Notes: generated by a model from the letters alone, not told the origin. Positions 55,282-63,932 are shown, counted from the stretch's first letter. The stretch: DNA of 64,000 bases from Natrialba taiwanensis DSM 12281 (GCF_000337595.1 NZ_AOIL01000042.1:183558-247557), one strand, 5' to 3'. Program-made: numbers and translations.

Positions 55282-56691
55282 TCACCTGATGTCGAGTAAC
55301 GCCTCGATCGTCGGCGTGACGGCCGTCGCGTCGACCGTCCCCTCGAGTTCGGGTGCGAGTTCAGCTGCGGCCGGGCCGCCGAGTCCATAGCAGCCGACGG
55401 CCGACTCGTCCACGCGGCCGTGGGAACCGCTGACGGTTGTCGCGTCGAGCGACACGAGGCCGTCGTCGCCGAAGAACAGCTCACAGGGGTCAAAGCCGGG
55501 CTTGTCGTGGATGTCCATGTCGGTCGCGTACGGCGGCGCGTTCGCGTGGTCGGTCCACCAGTAGTACTGGAACCAGGCATCGCGGTCGGCGACGAGGATG
55601 AACTCGCCCGCGTTCGGGTGGTCGATCCCCCACTCGGACTTCTCGGCGTCGTCGATGATGGTATCGACGCCGTCGAGTTCACCGAGCAGTTCCCGAGCCG
55701 TCTCTAGCGCACCGTCGTCGGCGTAGACGTGCGCGATCTGGTGGTCGACCATGGCGAACGCCTCGGAGTTCGGGATATCGGCGTCGCCCGACGCATCGGT
55801 CTCGAGCAGCCCGGCGTCTCGGAGGACACGATTTGGGAACAGCGGCCGCTCCACGTCGTGGAAGCCGTATTCGCTGACGAGGTTGACGACGGTTTCGTCC
55901 CAGCGCTCGGTTTCGGAGAGGAACGAGAGGAAGTCCCCGAGCAGGTCGTCGACGGTCTCGAGTTCAGTTTGAAACGCCGCGGAACTGGGGCCGTCGCTCT
56001 GGCCGACGTAGTCGAGGTGGGGGACGTATACCCACAGCAGGTCGGGATCGAACCGGTCGACCGCCTCCTTCGCTGCGGCGAGAATCCACTGGCTGCCCTC
56101 CTCGTTCGCCCCCGGCCCCCAGTAGTTGTGCAGCGGGAAGTGGGCGTATTCCGCCTGCAAGTCGTCGTAGAACTCGTCGGGGTTCGTCCAGCAGTTCATC
56201 TCGAGGAGGGTGTTGTCCTCGTCCTCGATGGGCGAGGGCGTCACCGCGATGTCGGCGGTCGTCCCGATCAGGTGCTGGAAGAACAGGGCACCGGTCGTCA
56301 GGCCGGCCTCGCTCGCGGTCTCCCAGATCCGGTTTCGATCGCCGCGGTCGCGCTCCCAGAACTCGGCGACTTCGCGCTCGCGGTCGAACTCGCCGCTCGA
56401 GACATCGCCGTGCTCCTCCGGACCGGTTCCGGTCGCGAGCGTCGTCTGGACCGGCACCGTCACTGCCGGAAACGGCGGCCGGAGATCGGCGACGCGCTCG
56501 GCGGGGAACATCGAGTGCAGCGTTGGCGTTCGTTCGGCACCGATGTGTTGCGGTTGTAACCCGACCACGTCGAGGACGATGACGCGTTCCGTCGCGTCGG
56601 TCGCTTCCGCGCTGAACGCGAGCGGTGCGGTCGCGGCTTCTCCGTCGGTGTTGTGCGGGGTAGCAGTCGAAGTGTCTGTCTCGTCAGTCAT
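55282..56691 (-). CDS. Type I phosphodiesterase/nucleotide pyrophosphatase, EboF-like
   Basis: 469 residues of the alkaline-phosphatase superfamily. Motifs: VIVLDVVGLQPQHIGAERTPTLHSMFP, PPFPAVTVPVQTTLATGTGPEEHG (the Thr nucleophile near residue 80 in VTVPVQTTL), VYVPHLDYVGQSDGP and the C-terminal GSHGRVDES; metal-binding Asp/His residues are present. No signal peptide. It probably hydrolyses a phosphodiester or a prenyl/nucleotide diphosphate. It overlaps the inositol-3-phosphate synthase stop by four bases (ATGA), so it is the second gene of a two-gene operon. Nucleotide pyrophosphatase is the EboF component of the bacterial Ebo operon. Confidence 0.85.
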   Translation of the reverse strand: MTDETDTSTATPHNTDGEAATAPLAFSAEATDATERVIVLDVVGLQPQHIGAERTPTLHSMFPAERVADLRPPFPAVTVPVQTTLATGTGPEEHGDVSSGEFDREREVAEFWERDRGDRNRIWETASEAGLTTGALFFQHLIGTTADIAVTPSPIEDEDNTLLEMNCWTNPDEFYDDLQAEYAHFPLHNYWGPGANEEGSQWILAAAKEAVDRFDPDLLWVYVPHLDYVGQSDGPSSAAFQTELETVDDLLGDFLSFLSETERWDETVVNLVSEYGFHDVERPLFPNRVLRDAGLLETDASGDADIPNSEAFAMVDHQIAHVYADDGALETARELLGELDGVDTIIDDAEKSEWGIDHPNAGEFILVADRDAWFQYYWWTDHANAPPYATDMDIHDKPGFDPCELFFGDDGLVSLDATTVSGSHGRVDESAVGCYGLGGPAAAELAPELEGTVDATAVTPTIEALLDIR

Positions 56692-57929
56692 GCATCACTG
56701 TGGCGAGCGGCGTAATCGTACAGCCAGTGCAGTTGCGCCGAGAAGTCGTGTTCGTCGACGCCGATCGGGGCCTTGAAGAACGACGCCAGGTGCGGCTGGA
56801 AGCCGCCCTCGCCGAACTCGTCGGCGTGGACGATCAGTCGGACCAGATCGAGCACGAGCGGCGCGGCCAGGGCCGAATCCGAGCCCTCCCAGGTGAACTG
56901 CATCGTCATTTCGGTGTTCAGGAACCCCTCGAAATGGATGTAGTCCCAGGCGGTCTTCCAGTCCGCGAGCGAAGGCGTGTAGTCGATCCGGACGCGGTTG
57001 TGGCCGATATCGGGTAGGATGGATTCGAGCACGTCGCCCTTGCTCGAGAGTTTGCCGGCGGCGTTCGCCTCGTCCTCCAGCACGAGGCCGTCCTTGTTGC
57101 CGAGGATGTTGTGGCCCTCCCAGGACAGGACGTTCAGATTACGGCCGGCGAACATCGGCGCGAGCGCGGACTTGACCAGCGTCTCGCCGGTCTTGGCGTC
57201 ACGGCCCACGTGTGGCACCCCACGGTCGACAGCGAGTTCTCGAATCCCGCCGAGGGCGTTGCCCGTGCTCGGCGTGAAGTTGATGAAGGGGTGGCCGGCG
57301 TCGATCGCGGCGTAGGCGTAGAGGACGCTCGCGGGCAGGTCCCGGTCGTCCGAATCGATGGCGTCCTCGAGCGCTTCGCGGGTATCGTATCGTTCCGGCG
57401 AGGCGAGTTCGGGTTCGGTGGAGGCAACGTTGACGACGACGAGTCGATCGATCTCGTGGGCGGTCCGGAAGGACTCGTAGTCGTCGCGGATCTGGTCGAC
57501 GACGGTTCGTATCGCGAGTTCGCGATCGAGGTGGTCACTGTCGTCCGTGACGGCGGCCCCGCAGTTTACCGCCGTGCCGACTTCGATGCGCTCGTCCACG
57601 GCGGCGAGGTCGTCGCGGACGCTTGCGAGCGTCTCCTCGTCGGGGACGCCGTTTCGCTCGCACTGGCGCTCGGCCTGGTCGACGAGCGAGGTCGGATCGA
57701 TGTCGTGGCCGCCGAAGACGAACGCCGAAACGGGCGGCAGCTCGAGGCTCGAGACGGGTTCGCGCTCGGTGACCATCCCAGTCGTCTCGGCGCGACCGGT
57801 CGCGATCGCCCGAGCGCCGACGATCGACATGGTTGCGACGTTTCCACGCGCACCGACGAGCCAGACGCCGATTCGCTCCGCGTTCGTCAGCTGGGCCGGC
57901 TCGTCCCGGGACGGTGACTCAGCGGTCAT
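56688..57929 (-). CDS. Inositol-3-phosphate synthase
   Basis: 413 residues from the ATG at 57929; 90 residues of open frame upstream are not conserved and are rejected. MIPS signatures: IGVWLVGARGNVATMSIVGARAI (NAD-binding), INFTPSTGNALGGIREL, GRDAKTGETLVKSALAPMF, NVLSWEGHNILGNKDGLVLEDEANAAGKLSSKGDVLES and HFEGFLNTEMTMQFTWEGSDSALAAPLVLDLVRL. It converts glucose-6-phosphate to 1L-myo-inositol-1-phosphate with NAD+. Placed first in the minus operon of the Ebo-like cluster, where it may take the place of EboD, a different sugar-phosphate cyclase. Confidence 0.92.
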   Translation of the reverse strand: MTAESPSRDEPAQLTNAERIGVWLVGARGNVATMSIVGARAIATGRAETTGMVTEREPVSSLELPPVSAFVFGGHDIDPTSLVDQAERQCERNGVPDEETLASVRDDLAAVDERIEVGTAVNCGAAVTDDSDHLDRELAIRTVVDQIRDDYESFRTAHEIDRLVVVNVASTEPELASPERYDTREALEDAIDSDDRDLPASVLYAYAAIDAGHPFINFTPSTGNALGGIRELAVDRGVPHVGRDAKTGETLVKSALAPMFAGRNLNVLSWEGHNILGNKDGLVLEDEANAAGKLSSKGDVLESILPDIGHNRVRIDYTPSLADWKTAWDYIHFEGFLNTEMTMQFTWEGSDSALAAPLVLDLVRLIVHADEFGEGGFQPHLASFFKAPIGVDEHDFSAQLHWLYDYAARHSDA

Positions 57930-58230
57930 TTGGCCCCGCGGACGTTCGACGGACGGGCACGATTCGTTCTGTCGAGTTCTCCAGCGGTCCGTGGCGACCA
58001 TCGCGCGATCGGTCGTGAGTTCGTCGACAGCGGCCGGGAGTGGTCGGTCATCCGGAAGCAATCCGTTCGGCACGGGTTTTGTTATGCCCGGCGTAGCACG
58101 CGTAAACCTGTATTGAGCGTTCGTAACACGATATTCCCCGCGAGTCGCGCCACCGTCATTCAGGGACAACAGGAGGTTGCTTGTGTGAACGACCGACATT
58201 CCAAAAGCGAGTCATCGCCGTACTGCGGTT
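57930..58230. promoter_or_regulatory. Divergent promoter region of the Ebo-like cluster
   Basis: 301 bp separate the minus operon (inositol-phosphate synthase and phosphodiesterase) from the plus operon (TatD-like, isomerase, UbiA). The AT-rich stretch GCGTAAACCTGTATTGAG at about 58098-58115 lies centrally and could carry promoters for both. No gene fits here. Confidence 0.5.
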
Positions 58231-59031
58231 ATGCGCATTATCGACCCGCACATGCACATGGTGTCACGCGCCGCGGACGACTACAAACGGGCGCGGCGCG
58301 CCGGCATCGAGTGCTGTATCGAGCCGGCGTTCTGGAGCGGGCAGGACAAGCATCACGCGGGTGCGTTCTTCGATTACTTCGAACAGATCATCGACCACGA
58401 GACCGATCGCGCCGAGCGGACGGCGAACGTGGACCACTACGTCACGATCGGACTCGAACCGAAGGAGGCGAACTATCGGGACATGGCCGAGGAGGTCCTC
58501 GAGCGCATCCCCGAGTACCTGGACCGCGACCCCGTCGTCGGCGTCGGCGAGATCGGCTTCGACCAGGTGACCGACGACGAGGAGTGGGCCCTCCGCGAGC
58601 AACTGGCGATCGCCGAGGACCGCGACCTCCCGGTCATCATCCACACACCCCACACCGACAAGCCGGCCGGCACCGAGCGCATCGTCGAGATCATCGAGGA
58701 GATGGGCGTCACCCAGGACCGGATCATCATCGACCACAACACGGAGAACACGATCGACATCTCCGCGCGGACCGACTGCTGGATCGGCTTTACCCTCTAC
58801 CCCGGCAAGATCGAGGCCGACGCGGCGATCGACCTCCTGGAGGAGTACGGCACCGACAACATGATCTTCAACAGCGCCGCCGACTGGGACCCCTCCGACC
58901 CGCTCGCGGTTCCCAAGGCCCGCGACGAGATGATAGATCGCGGCTGGGATCGCAAAGAGGTCCACAAAGTCGTTTTCGAGAACCCCTACGAGTTCTTCGA
59001 GCAGTCGCCGAACTTCGAGTACGAGGCCTGA
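58231..59031 (+). CDS. TatD-like metal-dependent hydrolase, EboB-like
   Basis: 266 residues, a TIM-barrel amidohydrolase. Metal ligands are visible: DPHMHM (HxH, residues 5-10), EIGFD (near residue 110), IIHTPHTDK (about 130-138), IDHNTEN (about 165) and the late Asp in NSAADWDPSDP (about 220). The ATG at 58231 starts MRIIDPHMHM directly. Most TatD enzymes act on DNA, but EboB-type members sit in secondary-metabolite clusters and probably open or trim a small-molecule intermediate. It ends 3 bases before the next gene. Confidence 0.88.
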   Translation: MRIIDPHMHMVSRAADDYKRARRAGIECCIEPAFWSGQDKHHAGAFFDYFEQIIDHETDRAERTANVDHYVTIGLEPKEANYRDMAEEVLERIPEYLDRDPVVGVGEIGFDQVTDDEEWALREQLAIAEDRDLPVIIHTPHTDKPAGTERIVEIIEEMGVTQDRIIIDHNTENTIDISARTDCWIGFTLYPGKIEADAAIDLLEEYGTDNMIFNSAADWDPSDPLAVPKARDEMIDRGWDRKEVHKVVFENPYEFFEQSPNFEYEA

Positions 59032-59034
59032 CCC

Positions 59035-59865
59035 ATGCAGTTTGGCTTTTCCACCAACGCCTTCAGGGAGTACCAACTCGAGGACGCGATCGAAGAACTC
59101 GCCGACGCGGGCTACGATGGCGTCGAAATCTTACTCGACGAACCGCACCTCTACCCGCCGAACGCGACCGAGGACGACATCGCGCGCGTCCGCACCGTCC
59201 TCGACGACAACGACATCGCAATCAGCAACGCGAACGCGTTCATGCTGACGGCGATCGAGGACTTCCACCATCCGTCGTTCATCGAACCCGACGAAGACTA
59301 CCGCCGCGAGCGGATCGACTACACCCTCGCGGCGCTCGATACCGCCGCCGAACTCGGCGCGCCACACATTTCGATCGAACCCGGCGGCCCGATTCCCGAG
59401 GAGAAATCCCGCGAGTGGGCCACGGACACGTTCGTCGACGGCCTCCGCGAGGTCACAGATCGCGCCGAGGCTGTCGGCGTCGACGTCATGGTCGAACCCG
59501 AACCCGACCTCCTGATCGAAACGTCCGACGAGTTCGTCGACCTGGTAGCGCGCATCGACTCGGAGCGCGTCCGGTGTAACTTCGACGCCGGGCACCTCTA
59601 CTGCGTCGGCGAGGACCCCACCGCGCTGGTCGCGGACCTCGACGAGTTCACGACTCACTACCACCTAGAGGACATTCCCGCGGATCGCCGGCACGAACAC
59701 ACCCAACTCGGCGAGGGGTCGATGGACATCGACGGGTTCCTCAGCGAACTCGACGACCGCGGCTACAACGGCTTCATCACGATCGAACTCTATCCCTACG
59801 AGGAGACGCCGGTCGAGACCGCCCGCGGGGCGATGGCGTACCTCGAGGAACACGGGTGGGCATAG
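59035..59865 (+). CDS. Xylose-isomerase-fold sugar isomerase/epimerase, EboE-like (1)
   Basis: 276 residues of the AP-endonuclease-2/xylose isomerase TIM barrel. Motifs: QFGFSTNAFREYQLEDAIEELADAGYDGVEILLDEPHL, ISIEPGGPIPEEKSREW, VMVEPEPDLLIET, CNFDAGHLYCVG and YHLEDIPADRRHEHTQLGEGSMDIDGF, with metal-binding Glu, Asp and His. The YHLEDI...HTQLGEG motif is the typical sugar-isomerase loop. The gene fills the gap between the TatD-like and UbiA genes with 3 and 1 bases, so it is cotranscribed. EboE-type function: isomerisation of a cyclitol or sugar intermediate. Confidence 0.88.
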   Translation: MQFGFSTNAFREYQLEDAIEELADAGYDGVEILLDEPHLYPPNATEDDIARVRTVLDDNDIAISNANAFMLTAIEDFHHPSFIEPDEDYRRERIDYTLAALDTAAELGAPHISIEPGGPIPEEKSREWATDTFVDGLREVTDRAEAVGVDVMVEPEPDLLIETSDEFVDLVARIDSERVRCNFDAGHLYCVGEDPTALVADLDEFTTHYHLEDIPADRRHEHTQLGEGSMDIDGFLSELDDRGYNGFITIELYPYEETPVETARGAMAYLEEHGWA

Positions 59866-59866
59866 G

Positions 59867-60832
59867 GTGGCCGGCGGCGGTGTCGATTGTAGCGACGATG
59901 CGCGCGACCGCTCGCTCCGTCCGACCCTCGCCGATATCGCCGAACTGGTTCGCGTTCCAAACCTCTTTACCGCTCCGCCCGATGTCGTCCTCGGCGCGGC
60001 ACTCGCCGCTATCGCCGGCGCTGAACTCGCAATCCCGACCGGCGCGGGCCTCGCCGTCGTCTCCGTCCTGCTCTACGCCGCCGGGACGACGCTCAACGAT
60101 GCGTTCGACGCGCCGATCGACGCCCGCGAGCGACCCGAGCGCCCGATCCCGTCCGGCCGCATCTCCCGCCGGAGCGCGTTCGGATTCGGTGCCGGACTCC
60201 TGGTCGTGGCCGTCGCCGTCGCGTTCGGCGTCGCCGGGGCCACGGCCGCGGCCGTCGCCGCTGCGCTCGCCAGTACGATCGTTCTCTACGACGGCGCGCT
60301 CAAGGGCACGGCTGCGGGCTTTCTCGCGATGGGAACGACTCGCGGGCTGAACGTCCTCCTCGGCGTCACCGGAGCGACCGCTGGGGCGGGCGACCCAGTC
60401 CTGACTGAACTCGGGCCGACGCTGCTCGCCGTCCCGGCGGTCGTCGTCGCCTACATCGCCGCCGTGACGTTCATGGCGGCGCGTGAGGCCGAGGGTGGGA
60501 ACAGGGACGCGGTCGTCGTCGCCGCCGCAGGCGCGCTCGTAGCGCTCGTCGCTCTCGTCCGACTTCTCGTCGCCGTTCGGCCGCCACCGCCCGAAACCGC
60601 GGCGGCCGTCGCCTTCGCCGTCGCCTTCTGCTGGTGGGTCGGCCGCCCGCTTCGCGCCGCCTACGCGGATCCCGTTCCGGCAACCGTCGGCCCCGCGGTC
60701 GGTGCCTGCGTGCTCGGGCTCGTTCTCCTCGATGCGGCATTCGCCTCGGTGGCCGGACTCGGTTGGGGACTTCTCACCGGCGCGTTCCTCGTCCCGGCGG
60801 TCGGCCTCGCGCGCCTGTTCGATGTCACGTAA
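59867..60832 (+). CDS. UbiA-family prenyltransferase, EboC-like
   Basis: 321 residues starting with GTG one base after the isomerase stop. About nine membrane helices. Motif 1 is TLNDAFDAPIDARERPERPIP (NDxxD...D, Asn77-Asp85) and motif 2 is YDGALKGTAAGFLAMGTTRG (Tyr141-Asp142 onward), followed by LNVLLG. The MGxxRGLNVLLG segment is typical of EboC-type UbiA enzymes. It transfers a polyprenyl or geranylgeranyl chain to an acceptor at the membrane, and its operon position makes the cluster's cyclitol or sugar product the likely acceptor. Confidence 0.88.
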   Translation: MAGGGVDCSDDARDRSLRPTLADIAELVRVPNLFTAPPDVVLGAALAAIAGAELAIPTGAGLAVVSVLLYAAGTTLNDAFDAPIDARERPERPIPSGRISRRSAFGFGAGLLVVAVAVAFGVAGATAAAVAAALASTIVLYDGALKGTAAGFLAMGTTRGLNVLLGVTGATAGAGDPVLTELGPTLLAVPAVVVAYIAAVTFMAAREAEGGNRDAVVVAAAGALVALVALVRLLVAVRPPPPETAAAVAFAVAFCWWVGRPLRAAYADPVPATVGPAVGACVLGLVLLDAAFASVAGLGWGLLTGAFLVPAVGLARLFDVT

Positions 60833-60870
60833 TCTCGCGAGACCGTCACGTAATACTGTGATACCGTAAT
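60824..60870. repeat. Tandem operator-like repeat GTCACGTAAT
   Basis: GTCACGTAAT occurs at 60824-60833 (overlapping the UbiA stop codon) and again at 60845-60854, exactly 21 bp apart, two helical turns. A third weaker match, ACCGTAAT, follows at about 60863-60870. They lie upstream of the second isomerase gene (ATG at 60983). Same-face spacing suits a dimeric regulator, perhaps the HTH-10 protein at 61930. Role inferred. Confidence 0.45.
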
Positions 60871-60982
60871 TCCGCGATCGCCGGGATCGGAGTCGTCGAA
60901 CCCTGGTTTCGAACCTTCCCCGTCATACCATCCCTGCACACCCCGTACAAACCCCTTAGTAACCCATCGGTGTACCCCGTCC

Positions 60983-61831
60983 ATGGTCGACCTCGCCTTC
61001 TCGACGAACGCCTACACGCGCTACTCGCTGTCCGACGCGGTCCGCCACATCGCAAACCACGGCTACGCCGGCGTCGAACTCCTCGGCGACGAACCCCACG
61101 CGTACTTCCCCGAGTTCAGCGACGCAGCCCGGACCGACCTCCGTGATGCACTCGACGAAACTGAACTCGCGGTGTCGAACATCAACGCGAACACGGCGAC
61201 GGGGTACTACGACGATGCCCCGCCATCATCGTTCTTCGAACCGAGCGTCATCCGTGCCGACGCGGACGCTCGCGAGTGGCGCATCGACTACACGAAGCGC
61301 GCCATCGACCTGGCCGACGCGGTCGACGCGCCTGCGGTCTGTCTCGCGACCGGACGACCGCTTCCGGGAACCCTGCCCGACGACGCCCGTGAGTACCTTC
61401 ACGAGTCGCTGCACGACATCCTCGACTACGCCGAACCGATGGGAATCGGCGTGGGCATCGAGTTCGAGCCCGAACTCTTGATCGAGAACACCGACGAAAC
61501 TCTCGCGCTGATCGACGACCTCGACCGCGATGGGCTCGGCGTCAACCTCGACCTCGGCCACGCCGCCGTCTATGGCGAGGACGTGACCGAAAGCATCCGC
61601 CGCAGCGCCGGCGCGATCACCGGCATCCACCTCGAGGACATCGTCGGCGGCCGCCGCGGCAAACACTATCACCGAATTCCGGGCGAGGGCGACCTCGACT
61701 TTCGCGCCATCTTCGACGCACTCGACGATATCGGCTACGACGGCTTCGCGACGCTCGAACTCTACACCCATCCCGACGACCCCGACCGGGCCGCCCGCGA
61801 GGCCCACGCTGAACTCGCTGCGTACGTGTGA
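60983..61831 (+). CDS. Xylose-isomerase-fold sugar isomerase/epimerase, EboE-like (2)
   Basis: 282 residues, paralogous to the gene at 59035: DLAFSTNAYTRYSLSDAVRHIANHGYAGVELLGDEPHAYFP, VCLATGRPLPGTLPDD, GIGVGIEFEPELLIENTDE, VNLDLGHAAVYG and GIHLEDIVGGRRGKHYHRIPGEGDLDF carry the metal and substrate residues of the TIM barrel. The ATG at 60983 is preceded by 150 bp with operator-like repeats, so it may have its own promoter. Having two such isomerases in one cluster suggests sequential or alternative epimerisation steps. Confidence 0.88.
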   Translation: MVDLAFSTNAYTRYSLSDAVRHIANHGYAGVELLGDEPHAYFPEFSDAARTDLRDALDETELAVSNINANTATGYYDDAPPSSFFEPSVIRADADAREWRIDYTKRAIDLADAVDAPAVCLATGRPLPGTLPDDAREYLHESLHDILDYAEPMGIGVGIEFEPELLIENTDETLALIDDLDRDGLGVNLDLGHAAVYGEDVTESIRRSAGAITGIHLEDIVGGRRGKHYHRIPGEGDLDFRAIFDALDDIGYDGFATLELYTHPDDPDRAAREAHAELAAYV

Positions 61832-61929
61832 GCGGGAGCAGTAGTTGATAATATGACTTCTTTATTCAAAGTTCCAGCCGTATCGAGGCGGATGTGTTGA
61901 GATGACTGTCTCGTTGACCGAGATCGGTG

Positions 61930-62571
61930 TCAAACGAGTTCCGTAATCACTTTCGTTTCGATTTTCCGGAGATGCTCGCCGACCGTTCCCGGGGAGATAC
62001 TCTCTCGATCCGCAAGGTCGCGGAGGGTCGCACGCCGCGGCATCTCGTAATAGCCCTCATCGATCGCTAGTTCCAACAGTTCTTGCTGGCGTTCCGTTAG
62101 CAGCGACGCGAGCCGGCGCATATCCGAGTAATACTCGCCGATCCCTTCGAGCGTAATCTGGATTCCGTCGGGGATTTCTGCGATCGCCTCTCGGATCTTT
62201 TCGTCCTCTCCAAGCATAGTTATCCGAAGTCCGCCTTGGTTGGTGTATTCCATCGGCCAGTCCACAACGATCTCATTCTGTCGGAATATACTGAGGAGGT
62301 CGGTCATGAGAGCAGTTGCTCGAAAATGGAGGTAGACAAGCCCTTCCGACGCCTCGGACGTTTCGCAAGCCAGCACGTCTGGACTCGCCTCCAATACTTC
62401 CGCGTTCCGTTCGAAGTCACCACGGAGTTGGTACAGTCCGACGCCGGTTCCGTCATCCAAGAGGTTGATGTAGTGAATCGCGTCACCCGTTACTGCGTGA
62501 TCAGGTGCGCGATCGCCGTTAGAACAGCGTTCATCGTCGATCCGATGAATGACGATCGTAATATATCTCAT
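61930..62571 (-). CDS. HTH-10 (bacterio-opsin activator-like) transcription regulator
   Basis: 213 residues. The C-terminal HTH-10 domain is LTERQQELLELAIDEGYYEMPRRATLRDLADRESISPGTVGEHLRKIE (about residues 155-205). The N-terminal part holds a regulator-type sensor region (NLLDDGTGVGLYQLRGDFERNAEVL), with no PAS or GAF motif that I recognise. It converges on the Ebo-like plus operon, so it is a candidate local regulator, but no direct evidence exists. Confidence 0.88.
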   Translation of the reverse strand: MRYITIVIHRIDDERCSNGDRAPDHAVTGDAIHYINLLDDGTGVGLYQLRGDFERNAEVLEASPDVLACETSEASEGLVYLHFRATALMTDLLSIFRQNEIVVDWPMEYTNQGGLRITMLGEDEKIREAIAEIPDGIQITLEGIGEYYSDMRRLASLLTERQQELLELAIDEGYYEMPRRATLRDLADRESISPGTVGEHLRKIETKVITELV

Positions 62572-62768
62572 ACCATCGATCCGTTCGTTGTGGCCAGCGT
62601 GCTCAGGACAACCCTGTTCAGTCGCTCTGTCGAGTAACGGGTCGATCGGGCTTCGTCTGTCGCAGCCAGTGCCGCATCAAAAAAGAGTACGCAGTGTACA
62701 TACTTAAACCCGCCTCAGATGTACGGCGCTATTCGCATGTGTCGGTGGGCCGTCTCTACCATCAACGC

Positions 62769-63488
62769 ATGCCGAGCAGAACAGCTGAAAAACCCGACAC
62801 GGACCGGGCGGAATCGAAACCGCCAACTCCCGGTCATCCGATCGACGCCGCGCTCTCCGAGCGGTTTGACCTTGCCGAGCATCGGCGGTATCTCGCGCGT
62901 GAACTCGACGGGGTGATACTGGATCTCGGCGCGGGGGGCGGTGCAATGGTCCCGTACCTGCAAACGGCAGTCCAGCGTGAGCCAGCACTCCGCCTGCACG
63001 CAATCGAACCGGATCCCAACAGACGGAGGCAGGCGAAGCAAACAGCTACCACCCACAATCTGGACATACACCTGCAATCAGGACGGGCTGAATCCCTCCC
63101 CTATGCGGACGATACGTTCGACGTGGTCATCGCCTCCGCGGTGTTTTGTACGGTACAGGACCCGTTGTTGGCCCTCGAGGAAGTCCACCGCGTCGTGAAG
63201 CCGAATGGCGAGTTCCGCTTTCTCGAACACGTCCGGTCGGACGGGCTGCGCGGCTACGTCCAGGACGTGGTGACACCGCTCTGGAAACGGATCGACAACG
63301 GCTGCCATCTCAACCGTCGAACGGACGACTGGATCGCAGCGGGCCCCTTCGCTCTCGACGAAATCGAAACGCTGCGTCTCGGTGTGAGTCCGTCCAGGCC
63401 CTTCGTGCGCGGAACTGCCACGCCGGTGAGCCATACCGAGACTGACAGCCGAATCTCAGATGATGATGGATTTCAAGAGTTACACTGA
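62769..63488 (+). CDS. SAM-dependent methyltransferase
   Basis: 239 residues from the ATG at 62769 (25 residues upstream in frame lack family similarity). Class I Rossmann methyltransferase: motif I VILDLGAGGGAMVPYL, acidic loop LHAIEPDPNRRRQA, then LDIHLQSGRAESLPYADDTFDVVIASAVFCTVQDP and VKPNGEFRFLEHVRS. This resembles UbiE/arsenite-type small-molecule methyltransferases. A TATA-like TACTTAAAC at about 62700 lies 70 bases upstream. Possibly a late step for the neighbouring cluster's product, though it is separate from it. Confidence 0.82.
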   Translation: MPSRTAEKPDTDRAESKPPTPGHPIDAALSERFDLAEHRRYLARELDGVILDLGAGGGAMVPYLQTAVQREPALRLHAIEPDPNRRRQAKQTATTHNLDIHLQSGRAESLPYADDTFDVVIASAVFCTVQDPLLALEEVHRVVKPNGEFRFLEHVRSDGLRGYVQDVVTPLWKRIDNGCHLNRRTDDWIAAGPFALDEIETLRLGVSPSRPFVRGTATPVSHTETDSRISDDDGFQELH

Positions 63489-63491
63489 ACC

Positions 63492-63719
63492 ATGAACGCG
63501 AAAGCGACTGTACTGACGATCGTCGGCGTTACCTTGGCGCTTCTCGGGACGTTATGGGTCGTTCAAGGCCTCGGAATCGTCCAGATAGGTCCTATTTTGT
63601 GCGTCGCAGACTGCGAACCGATCGCTGGAAGATCAGTGCAGTGGGCGGTCACCGGCGCGATAGCCCTGTTCGTGGGGATCGTCACTGTCCGGGCGGGGCT
63701 GAAACGCGTACATCGATAG
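63492..63719 (+). CDS. Small two-helix membrane protein
   Basis: 75 residues starting 3 bases after the methyltransferase stop, so they are cotranscribed. Helices AKATVLTIVGVTLALLGTLWVV and AVTGAIALFVGIVTVRAGL flank a CVADCEP loop with a CxxxC pair, perhaps a disulfide or metal site outside the membrane. Function unknown. The following 213 bp to the next gene show no coding evidence; an antisense frame there is rejected. Confidence 0.7.
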   Translation: MNAKATVLTIVGVTLALLGTLWVVQGLGIVQIGPILCVADCEPIAGRSVQWAVTGAIALFVGIVTVRAGLKRVHR

Positions 63720-63932
63720 TGGATTCCCTTCGAGTTCACACCGCGATCACGCCCAGTTTCGAAAATTCATCCGCTGACGAACCGATTCGCTGAATGTAAC
63801 CGCCGTATTCTGCACGCAATTTTCGCAGGCGGTTCTGAATACCGAAACCGTGCTCTTGTCTACCGATAGACACGGTTGCGAGCCCCGCCGCCACCTCAAC
63901 GTTTTTGCCCCGCCGAGATAACCCCTCGGCCA

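Noticed and set aside
57930-59579. A 549-codon plus-strand frame over the Ebo-like plus operon
   Set aside because: It is a shifted frame of the TatD-like and isomerase genes, very arginine-rich, with no fold.
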